The notes under the pieces: generated by a model
What the model was told of the DNA's origin: nothing
Database searches by the model: none
Seen by the model: the letters and a program-made list of their open reading frames with translations, nothing else
Shown: piece after piece, positions 26,582-36,816 of the stretch
Position numbering within the stretch: the first letter of the stretch is position 1
Layout of the letters: each line of letters begins with the position of its first letter
Assembly: GCF_000344685.1 (NCBI RefSeq)
Contig: NW_006920410.1
Coordinates: 3,025,922-3,089,921 of the forward strand
Origin: Gloeophyllum trabeum ATCC 11539
Lineage: Eukaryota > Basidiomycota > Agaricomycetes > Gloeophyllales > Gloeophyllaceae
DNA length: 64,000 nt
Direction: 5' to 3'
Position numbers and translations under genes: made by a program

Positions 26582-29500
26582 TACTGTTACAGTAGAGTTC
26601 ATGCCAAAGCGTGTACGGCTATCCAGAATATATTCGGTATTTGAAACGGGCCACCGTACCACTCGCCTGCATGCGTGGAAAGTTGAACATTGCAACGTCG
26701 TATTCCTGGGCGATCGCTGCAAGTTGGCTTGACTGTGAGTAACCCAAGAGTAACCTCCAGTTTCCAGAGGACCGGGGCTGAATGTGCATTATCGGCACCA
26801 GTCGGGATGGTTCAAGGATCGTCCGGATGGGTTCGGACTGTGAACTTGCTTGACCCTTAGTTCGAAGCAGTCGGAGAAACCACATTTTACGGCATGAAGC
26901 TATACGTGATTCAAAGCTGCAGCCTCCAGAAGGCTGTAAACCTTTTGTTCCACGGACTAGTGACCATATTGACTTTCAGAAATCAGATAAAAGAAACACC
27001 TTTTCAGCACCCGTGATGAGGCTTGAGGACAACTTTCCACCTAGACATCACATCTCTTCGCCGAGCCGACACCCCGACCCCGCATAAGGGTGCCCCGCGA
27101 CTTGCCCTTGTAAGTCGTGCACTACATCTTCATCCACATGGGTACATCTTGATGCGTATGATCAATGCCGCCGTCTCAGACAGACCATGTTCCGTACAGT
27201 CCCGTAACACTGTTTTATCCAGCACATGCCCACCAGACGCATGGCTCGAATTGGAGCACCGGACCGCATATCTGTTGTTATCTAACGATGGTCTGACGTC
27301 CGACTCACTCTTTTGCGCCAGGCCCGAGGAAGGACTCGGACTGTTGGCCATCTTACTATACATCATGCATCCTGCGCGATAGGCACCCCTTTTGCGTTGT
27401 ACCTGGCTCTTGTCGGCGCATGAACTCCCACGGGTTCTCTTTCTTGAAATCAGCTGGCACTGGATACCCCGGTCCAGTATCTGTTCTGCTAGATCGTTGG
27501 TGGTGGCGGCAACATTGGCAGCGCCGTCGCCGACCGTAGCTTCTCTCACTGACCATCTCGATATAGGCTATCCATGGAGCTATCTTACTCGAGTACCATG
27601 TTGTGCAACCTTGTGAGGATTTGTATCCCAGATACTATTCCGTCGCGCTCTCCGGCGAGCTTAGGGCCCCCAGTTGTCAATTCCCTCGGAGCCTGCTCTA
27701 GAAGCCAGTATCACGTCCGGACCAGTAGAAACAAGCCGATGTATCACCATGTCCTCTAGGATATTCCCCAGGTGAGGTTGTATTTCTACGCATCAAATCA
27801 TAATCAACGAGGGTACGCTCGTTACTGAAGGAATGATGCAATACCTCGGGTTCCCAGACGTTCCGCTTGCTACCGATACGGCGTGTTGGACAGAGTAGGA
27901 TATATAATGACAAGGGATCAGGTCCTTGGGCGCGTTTTCTCATCTTTGGCGGGTCATGTGTGACTGGCATCGTTCGCACCGTTGCCAGTATCAGTCACTG
28001 ACAGGATTGCTTCCGACACTGCAGGAAGATATGAGGTGGGCAGCATTGACTCCTCTTTTGTGTCAGGTATACAGGAATCCCAATGTAGACCTTGTCATAA
28101 CGAATAGCCGCCCCTTCCCAGGTACTCACAAATATGAGTATTTCGCCGAATGTGCGGGGCAGCGGGGCACCCGGTAGCTTGCCTAATAGTGCGCGCCAGT
28201 TACGGGTCAGTAGCAGCTACGTTCTATCCTATGATTTCAAAGAATCTGATGTCTAGATTGGCGGAAGTCCGTTTATCCTAGTAGAGCGTGCTTGTTATAC
28301 AGAATGAAAACTAGGGAGTGACAGACAGTTGCCAAGTTGCAAATGTCAGCCAGCCACTCGCGGATTCGTCCCAGCGTCAATGATTGATAGTATCGGAAAG
28401 CAGAAAATGGTACATCGCTAGGAGATGATCAATCAGTTAGTTCCTGATCCTCTGCATCAATTTATATTCTCGTTTGACTGTTTATCAGATCCCGTCCCAC
28501 AGCATATATTTTCATTGCTCCGAAGGATGGGCGATGATGGCATTCTTTCAAGGGGCCGCCCATACCACCGTTATCATGGAAGACCCTAGGAACTTATGCT
28601 GGTAATTAAATCCTCTGTGCTACCAGAGGGAACATGCACAACTGAAGTGCCCACTCCATTCGCTTTCCACCGGGGATTTCTTTGGGGTGATTGTTCAATC
28701 GATCTGTCTCGTTTGATGCGCCCATTCATAGTGCATCTTGTAGATGCTCTTTCGACAGGTCCAGATGGTACTGGCTCTGCCGAATGCAGGTTCAGGATTA
28801 CATCAGCCTCTCAGGCTGCCCTCAAGATGAAACCGTTACCGCTCGGCACGTGATATGCGCGTTATATGCGCGTTATATGCTACCCTCGTGTCATGCTTTC
28901 TGGACTGTGCAGTCGGATTGGCTACACCTTGTTCTCGTGTGAATGAGGGAAGAAATCCTTGGTAGCCATCAGGAAGTTCGCCGTGAAGCGCACTTCTCGC
29001 ACTCCCGCTGGGCGCCGATTCTTCTTCCACCGGATTCTAAATCAACATGGGGACCACCCTTTTTCTGGGCACAGGCCGTTCTGCTGACTTCTGATAGACG
29101 CGGTCAGAAGTCTGCCTCCCGTGGTTCGTACAAGATATCCGCACGTACGGGTGATGGACCACTTTGACCCTCGGCCTGGACATAGCAGGGAGAACAACTT
29201 AGGGACGACGGATACGCCGCGCTTGAGGCGACAGCGGTCGGTATCGTCATGCACAAGTCGACTGCAGGGCGCGGCTAGGCTGTCGATGGTCATTTCCACG
29301 CCGTAGAATTATTTCAAGCCGCTGGGCAGAGCAATGGTCCGCCTCTCCCCCCTCCAAGTTCCAGCGCTCGTTCTGGGATATCAACTCACATTACTTGAGT
29401 GCACTTCTCCGCAGGTGGGTGGATGGCTGTCCAACCGTGCTTGATGGTACACAGCGGATTGTACTCTATGCAGCCTTAACAAATAATATTTCTGGCGAAA

Positions 29501-29624
29501 GTCTACAGGAACGTGTAATGTGATATATGCTACATTGAGTGAGTGAGTACCTGCTTGACTTGCTTGATAATGGAGTCCATCATGAGAGACGAGTACGCAG
29601 CCTGGCTGACCTGAATTACGTGAA
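26582..29624. other. Three-kilobase gene desert
   Basis: Many short overlapping frames occur on both strands. Some look faintly protein-like: minus 26885-26619 (88 codons, but its end frames lack a start context), minus 27556-27356, and plus 28596-28853. None can be joined into a convincing gene or assigned to a family. A short tandem duplication of GCGCGTTATAT lies at about 28858-28880. I see no terminal repeats or reverse-transcriptase motifs. Confidence 0.45.
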
Positions 29625-32325
29625 TCATAAAGCCCAGATCTTCACCATGGCATCCCGACCGCCAGACACAAGATAGCGGTCCATGTATCTTAGTTTCTCC
29701 ACTGGGCGAGTGTGGCCGTTCGTCAGCAATGTGGAATGTTGCATACTGGTACGGTTATAAATCTATCAGAGCAAATGAGCAACGGGCTCGAGGAAGACAC
29801 GATGATCAAACCGACTTTTATGCCGTTTTCGCCCGTGGCGGCGACGACCTTCCTGCTGTCGAATTGCAGGGAGGTGACAGCATGATCGTACTTGAGTGTT
29901 TCGAAGATACCGCCTGTTCGCAGGTCCCATATCTCAACCATCCTATCAGACCATCATGTCTCCACATCAAGCATGTCGCACTCACTCGAATGCTCTTATC
30001 GAGACTACCGCTTGCAATATGAAGCTCGTCGAATTGCAAGCAAGTTACTGGCCCCGTATGCCCCAGCAATGTTCTATGTGTCTGGCCAGTACGCACTAGT
30101 CTCTGATTCAGCATAGCGTAAGACGAGATGATGCTTTACTCACTATCCCACATCCGGACGGCCCCGTCGCCGCTTCCGCTCACTAGAGCATACCCCCAGA
30201 ATTGCACCGCTCCTACGAAGTCCTGGTACATTTCCCAACTACCATCGGCATATGGAGGTGTAGGTACAGCAAAAGAACCAGCTGCGGCCGCGGCCCCAGG
30301 GATGAGATGCGCAGGCAACGTCGACCCGGGGGTCGACGACGTAGGATGCGAGATCGCCCAAAGGATGTCCATGGTCATCACACATTGACCTGTACTCAGA
30401 TCCCATTGCCGAAGCGTCTTGTCCGAAGCTCCCGTGACCTGCGAATTGTACCTCAATGTTAGGCCTAAGTCGAATGGCTCATGGCAGAACCCACCAGACA
30501 ATCATCTTCGAAGTACAAGGTCGACACCGCTTTGCTGTGTCCCTCCAGGACGCGCACACAGGGACCTGGTTTATCCCCTTCATTCCCATGGGTACCATTT
30601 CGTATTGACTTGACGCCGTTCGGCTTCTCGACCAGTTCGCCGTCATCCTCGTGGCTCTCGTCCCCTTCAGCCACAACACTCAGATTCCCAACCTCACCCA
30701 CGCCTTCCCAGTCATCCTCCTCGTCCACTCTTCTGAGATCCCATAATCTCACGTTACCGTCCTCTCCACCAGTTAGGCACACATTATCCTCCACTTGTAT
30801 GCATTTAACAGCACCATTGTGTCCGCGTAGCCGCCCTATCTCCTCACCAGTGAGCAGGTCCCATACTCGAGGCTGACTATCCTCTTGGGAGGCTGTCACT
30901 AGTGTTCCATACGGCTCCGAGAAGTCAAGAGCTGTGATGGGTGTCTGGTGGCTATCGAGAGTCTACAGACGTAAACATGCCGTCAGCGAACATATTGTAT
31001 GTGACGGGTGATGAGATCGTACCATGAATGCTACCCCAGGAGGTAGTTCATCATGCTCAGACGGCAAGAATAAGGGCCCTACGACCAAACTCACTAGAGT
31101 GTACGTAGGGTACAATGCTCCTCACTCACCTTTGCGTCGCCGCGAGCTATGAGGGACCTGCGAAGGGGGTCTTGGCGCTCCGCGTGCACTCAGCTCCAAG
31201 TCGAGCTGTTCACGGACACCTTCGACTATGATCCGGTAAATAATAGCGACACCTCGTGCACCTGTAAGACTTACGTTCATCATCGAGCTCCAGATCATCT
31301 TCCTGAAGTTTCAGGAGATCCTGCTCGAGTTTCTCCCTTATTTTGTCTAACGCCTCAATCTTATGGGTGATCTCCGTAATTTCATTATTTATGAGCGTCT
31401 TGACACAGTAGGACATTTTAACTCGAATTGTGATGAGACTGAAGTCATAGGCACTCACTCGCTTCACGTGGAGGTTCTCCTTGTCGCGCTTAATCTCTTC
31501 GGACTGACGCTTGAGCTCCTCCACACCGAGTTTCTTACCCGCAGCTAAGCTCTCCCGACCTCTTCTCCTCCCTCGGCCCCTTTCCTTCCGTCCTCGCCCA
31601 CCCACCATTACGATATCATCCTCGCTCGCCACGCTCTGAGACTCGTGATTGCTCTCGTGCTCCTCCTCATCCATCAGCATACCCCTCGCACTCATGCCCA
31701 GCCTCCGCAAACCCAACTTCTCGCCGACCTCCACATTCCTCGTCTGTCTCCTGCGCGACCGACTCTTCTCTGCACTGGGGATGGTCGCGTTGAACCCGCG
31801 CAAGAGACTGACGTCGTTGGCGACGCCCTCCGGATCCGGGACCTCCGCGTCCAGCAGCTCCTCGGTCGCCTCCACAATCTGGAGGTCACGCGACGTCACC
31901 CTGCGCCCATTCAGGCTCATGCGCAGTGGGGCGCGCCCTAGGGTCGCGAAGTCGAGTGCACGGGAGTCTGAGGACGACTTGCCTCTCAAGGTCGCTTTCG
32001 GGCGCGAAGACACGGTTGCGGCAGTGTTCATCATCTTCGGGGTCATAATAACGGGTGCCACTACGAGATTGCGTTGAGGAACATGCTAAGTTGCATTGCG
32101 CTCGACAAACACGCAAACCAAAAACGTACAGTCGGATAGGATCCTATTCGAGTCGCCCCGCCGGTGAAACGGAGCCATGATAGCCTTGGATACCACCTCC
32201 AACTTACTAGGGCCGGAGGACAAGGAAGAAGCAGAGGCCGCTGCAGCGTCAGTGACGACTGGCTCGGGTACGGCGCGACCATTGCGCCTCTTGTCTCTGC
32301 TGGGCGTGCCGCCCGAGTTCGCCAT
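29625..32325 (-). CDS. MDV1: Mdv1-like WD40 mitochondrial division protein
   Basis: Ten exons: 32325-32130, 32060-31459, 31398-31275, 31225-31130, 31093-31023, 30962-30495, 30438-30144, 30095-29986, 29932-29816 and 29762-29625, 738 codons. An N-terminal region with [13 protein letters not shown], a basic/acidic segment and a coiled coil (from about [19 protein letters not shown]) precede a seven-bladed WD40 propeller: [45 protein letters not shown] and the final [12 protein letters not shown]. Fungal Mdv1/Caf4 link the outer-membrane receptor Fis1 to the dynamin Dnm1 in mitochondrial fission. One intron (31129-31094) is only 36 bases. Another (31458-31399) is 60 bases, in frame and without a stop. 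Confidence 0.9.
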
Positions 32326-32562
32326 GGCGGCAGCGAGGGTGGGTCGGTCGGTAGTAGGGGAGAACTTGGAGGTTGGTCGGAGTAAAACGCGTCCAGAGGC
32401 TCGTTACGGCAAGCTGTAGATGCCGTGGGACCCCGTGGACCTGACCGCATACTTTCCACGCCTCAGCGTCGTTACCCGCGAATATGCAAGATCGAGTATT
32501 ATAATGCTGCGAATAAGGATACAAAGTGCTAAGAAGTACAGTGCAAGAGAGGCGTAGCTGTC

Positions 32563-33565
32563 TCAGGGAGTCCAACCCAGATCAAAGATAACATCAAACC
32601 CATAGGGACGAAGGTCGTATTCCCTCCTCAGCCAAGGCAAACTCGGCCGTAAGGTTGGAAGCTCTGGCGGGGCGGAAGTGGTATCGGTGGTTGAGGGTGC
32701 CTCTTCAGAGGCGGCCTCGCCAGCAGGTAACGGCACACCCAAAGGAGAGCTTGCGTCTGCACTTGTTGACCGCCTCCATATCGAAGCACTGAACATGTCG
32801 CGCAACCGCGTCCCAAATGGTGAGGGAGAGCCAGAATCGGACCCGGCAGCGTCATTTTGTTTGGTCGCATCGGTGGAAGAGCTGTGAAGGTCTGCGTGTC
32901 CAGATGAACTATCCAGAGCGTCGGATGTATTCCTTGATGTCAAGGTCTTCTCCAGCCTTTCCTTCTCCTCTTTCACCATCTCCAGCTGCACCTTGAGGAT
33001 GCTGACCCTCTCCCACTCTGTGACATTGAACGGCTTGAACATCCCGCCGAAAGACCAGTCAACCCAACACCGATCTGTCAGGCGCATGACAGTGGGCTTG
33101 GGAATGGAGAGGTCGAAGTTTTGCACAGTGGCATCCCATGCATCAGAGAAAGTGGTGATGTTCTCTGACCATGGCCTGGCGAGAGGACTGGTTATAGAGA
33201 TTGGCTGCCAGTAGCAGGATGACATGAACAGCGCCGTAAGAAGGCTGATGCAGTAGAAGCTATGCGAGTTTCAGCAACTAAATTTCAGGCGGTGAATGAT
33301 GATACGCACCAAGGGCGCGCATGAAGAATCAAGGAAAGCAGGAAAAGCACGAGGAAATACGGCTGCGCGGTCGGTACAGGGATTATCAGCAGAGGCAAAA
33401 ACCACCGCGTACAACTATAGCAAGCCCCGTTAGTCTCTGCATCAACATACAGCGTCGATATACGTACAGCATCACCACGATGGACGTCGACAGAGGACGA
33501 AGAACTTCACTGTACTGCTGGAGATGCGCGAATTGCCACAGCGATCGCGCACGTGGAAGTGACAT
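32563..33565 (-). CDS. Predicted multi-span membrane protein of unknown function
   Basis: Exons 33565-33468, 33414-33310 and 33259-32563, 299 codons, with phases consistent. Residues about 30-85 form two or three hydrophobic segments (WFLPLLIIPVPTAQPYFLVL and ISLLTALFMSSCYW). A middle part WVDWSFGGMFKPFNVTEW is followed by a charged coiled segment (ILKVQLEMVKEEKERLEK), a disordered Ser/Pro-rich stretch, and a conserved-looking C-terminus YDLRPYGFDVIFDLGW. I do not recognise the family. The open frame upstream of the ATG starts with a non-ATG codon. It shares a 161 bp divergent promoter with the p23 gene. Confidence 0.7.
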
Positions 33566-33649
33566 GCGACGTGCTGTGACGACACCGTGACATGTCAAGC
33601 GATTTCATTCCTGATCTTTCTGGGTCTTTCCAACGTTTTTATAAAAGTG

Positions 33650-33656
33650 CTGTACA
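33650..33656 (+). promoter_or_regulatory. TATA box of the p23 gene
   Basis: TATAAAA, 71 bases before the ATG at 33727. Confidence 0.55.
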
Positions 33657-33726
33657 ATAGACGCCCATAGCACTATATCAGTCGTTGTATCCAGACCTAC
33701 AATCATCCTGCTGCCTTTTTGCAACG

Positions 33727-34641
33727 ATGCCGAACCATCCTGAAGTGCTGTGGGCTCAGCGTAGTTCGGAAACCGACGAGGCAAAGGTGAGAGGACTGTT
33801 CAGTCGCGGATGGAATGCGGGGTACGCGTCTTTGAACAACGAAGGCTGATCTCGCGTCTTCATTGCGATGCTACAGAATGTCATCTACTTCACCGTGAAC
33901 CTGCCCGATATCATCGAGTCAACACTCGAGTACAACCTCACCCCTACGCACATTTCATTCAAGGCGAAAGCTGGAAAGTCCGTTCTGCTTTCTACGATCG
34001 AGATGGGAGTTGTCGGTACTCATGCCATTCTTGTCGCAGCGCGTCCAAGGGGATCGAGGAGAAAGAATACGCCTTCGAATTTGACCTCTTCGCTGAGGTT
34101 GATCCAGAGGTACGTTTTCATAGATTATTGATTACCCCGAGCAACCCACTGATAATCTTATCGCGTGGCACACAGCATTCATCCCGCCGCCTGAACTCCC
34201 GCGACTTCTTCATCGTTCTGCGAAAGAAGGAGAAGAAAGCCGAGTACTGGCCGCGTCTAACAAAGGAGAAGATCAAGACGCCCTTCCTGAAGACGGACTT
34301 CAGCAAGTGGGTCGATGAAGACGAGCAGGAGGGTGATGACTTGAAGGTGGACGACGACTTCGACATGGGCGGCATGGGCGGTATGGGTGGTATGCCAGGA
34401 ATGGGTGGTATGGGTGGTATGCCAGGAATGGGTGGCATGGGAGACATGGACTTCGAGAAGGTACGTTCTTTTTGTCCGTTGCTGGTGCACCATGGCTCAT
34501 CCTGCGTATCTCCACTAGATGATGGCTGAGATGGGCAGTGGTGCTGGACCGTCTGGATCAGGTGCAGAGGAGGAGGGTGGCGAGTCAGACTCCGATGACG
34601 ACGGCCCTCCTCCCCTGGAGGAGCCTGCCAAGGCTTCATGA
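33727..34641 (+). CDS. SBA1: p23/Sba1 Hsp90 co-chaperone
   Basis: Exons 33727-33786, 33877-33977, 34040-34109, 34176-34460 and 34519-34641, 212 codons. The N-terminus PNHPEVLWAQRSS and VIYFTVNLPDI begin the CS domain; FKAKAGN, KEYAFEFDLFAEVDPE and LRKKEKKAEYWPRLTKEK are its conserved strands, with the FSKWVDEDE Hsp90-binding patch after it. A GGM/PGM repeat region (about 34365-34440) precedes an acidic tail. The protein stabilises the closed ATP-bound state of Hsp90. The tail repeats resemble those of plant and fungal p23 proteins. Confidence 0.96.
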
Positions 34642-35278
34642 AAAAAATGGATACTATTCCAGTGCATCAACTGTAGAAGAGGCTTTGCTAATGTAGCTAT
34701 TATTTGCTATCTTGCTTCTTTGATTCGTTCAACATTCTGCTGTGGTTATTCGCCAGTTTATTGTGTTAGTGCGCCCTCTGGTTTCTCCCTATGCTACCCC
34801 GCGTTATTCTGCAGTTGTCAGATCGATTGCTGCGTGTACAGCTCGGTGCTATTGAGGAAACGAGTTCAGGTAAGTCCAATTGACGGTTGTCTTCTCATCT
34901 GAATATGCATATTATTCCAGTATCCTGTCTCCACTCGGCTGGCCTCACGGCTGAGCGCATACAATAACGCTTCCTTTCTGTTTTTGACCGCCTACGTATA
35001 CCCTCGGCATTCTCGAATATATAGTTATCCTTTCGCAGAACCGAAGGTCCCGCGGGGTCAGATAAGGGCCGTCCTAGCTGCCGCCTACTGGGTAAGTGAG
35101 TCGGGATGACTGGAACTGAGTCTTGTGGTTGCATTTGGAGATCGGCGGAGTTCTCAAATATGTTTTGCTCACGTCTGACAAATCTGTCGAGAAGCAAAGT
35201 ATATTATATCTGTCGTTGAGCAGAACGGGAATCGCCTTCCCCCCCCCCCCTTCCCCCCTCTCCCACCTATCACTAAAG
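34642..35278. other. Intergenic region between p23 and the SDR gene
   Basis: About 640 bp with no gene seen. A pyrimidine-rich tract with an uninterrupted C run (about 35241-35250) lies in the presumed 5' leader of the SDR gene. Confidence 0.5.
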
Positions 35279-36489
35279 ATGTCCGAGCCCCAGGTCTGGT
35301 TCGTCACAGGATGCTCCTCCGGGATTGGACGAGAGGTCGTACTCGGTCAGTACTTTGCAGGCATCACGGAGACCCAGTCTAAAGATGTTTTAGCTGCCCT
35401 CAATGCTGGGCATAGGGTCATTGCGACCGCACGTAAGCCAGAGGCTTTGGCAGACCTAGTGGATAAGGGTGCACATGGTCTGGGACTCGATGTCTCTGGG
35501 TCATCCGCCGAGCTTGCGAAGGGTGTAGAGCCGGCACTCGCTGTCTATGGGCGCATTGACGTGCTAGTCAATAATGCGGCTCAGATCATGTTGGGCGCCA
35601 TCGAAGAGACAAGGTAGCAGTTTGTCCTGTACCGTGAACGGTATGGGTAAGGGGGGGGGGGCTGACATCGTGGAACCTATGTAGTGAAGAAGAGGTCCAG
35701 AAGATATTCCAAGTCAATCTATTCGGACCTCGTATGTGCTTCCCTACATCCTACGAGCTGTGATGATTCGAAGCCCTCCTTAGTTAATCTTATTCGCCTC
35801 ATTCTTCCGCATATGCGTGAGCGGAAGTCCGGTACCATCGTAAATGTAGGATCTCAAGGAGGTAAGACCAGTGGATCTATTTCGTGTCCGACTTTGCTTG
35901 CTCAACCTTCCTCTGTCCGAGTCTACAGGAACCTTGGGCTTCACTGGAATGTCCTCCTATTGCGGAACCAAGTTCGCTCTGACTGGTAAGTCTAGTGGCC
36001 ATGGGATTACCTCTCAAGTGTTTGACAGCGGCTGTCCGACAATGCTCCAGGCTACACGGAGATATTGGATGCCGAAGTGAAGCATCTCGGTATCAGAGCC
36101 GTCTATCTCGAACTTGGCAACTTCAGGACAGACATCCTTGACCCGGTACGGCTTCTTCATTTCCATTCCAGGCTGGACACTCACATCTCCCTCGCCTGAA
36201 GAAAGTGAAGATGCTTCGCGCGTCTCGCTCGATCCCTGACTATCACACTCCTGACTCCGCTCTGACCGCTGGCGAAGCTTATATTCAGGCAACCAGTGGA
36301 AACCAGCCTGGCGACGCGAAGAAGGCTGGCGAAGTCATCGTGCGGATATGCTCCGGGAAGGATGAGAGGGGGATCCCAGAGCGCCTGCCTCTGGGCACCG
36401 ATGCGGTTGCGAATGGGAAGGCGAAATTTCGCAGTCTCCTGGAAAATATCGAGAAATGGGAAGATATATCGAGGAGCACAGATTTCTGA
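35279..36489 (+). CDS. Classical short-chain dehydrogenase/reductase
   Basis: Seven exons: 35279-35345, 35394-35613, 35685-35731, 35784-35861, 35929-35985, 36051-36145 and 36202-36489, 283 codons. The cofactor motif TGCSSGIG is at residues about 11-18. It is followed by RVIATARKPEAL (an Arg after strand 2 suggests NADP(H)), LDVSG, VLVNNAAQIMLGAIEET, GTIVNVGSQGG and the active-site SSYCGTKFALTG (Tyr-x3-Lys). The overall pattern is of the oxidoreductase group annotated as retinol-dehydrogenase- or AYR1-like in fungi. The substrate cannot be told. An intron (35614-35684) contains a G12 run. Confidence 0.92.
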
Positions 36490-36816
36490 TGATGTTGATA
36501 GGATAAAATGCAACTCAAAGAAGATTTTCCTGGGGAGGCCCAAGAATGTGGACTCACACTATGAGGAGCTATGTGAACTGACGGTCTAGCTAGGTCACTC
36601 CTGCGAGAGGGCTGTCGCCTCATTCCGCGCTGTGAAAAATCACCCGCCGCTCCCTTACTAGGGGTTGCCGATCAAGCCAGATACCTGCATCAATCTTTAT
36701 TCAAGCAGTGTTACATCCGCGAAAGCACAATCAAATAACGAATAGAATAATAATACAAGCTGTATGTATTATGATAGCAATACAGAATGATGATGGCAGC
36801 GCGTCAAGACGACCAA
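36490..36816. other. Convergent 3' region between SDR and RXT3
   Basis: About 330 bp between two stop codons. It becomes AT-rich near 36720-36780. No gene seen. Confidence 0.5.

Noticed and set aside
28856..28882. Short tandem duplication of GCGCGTTATAT as a repeat array
   Set aside because: Only two units. It is too short to be called a satellite or a CRISPR-like array.
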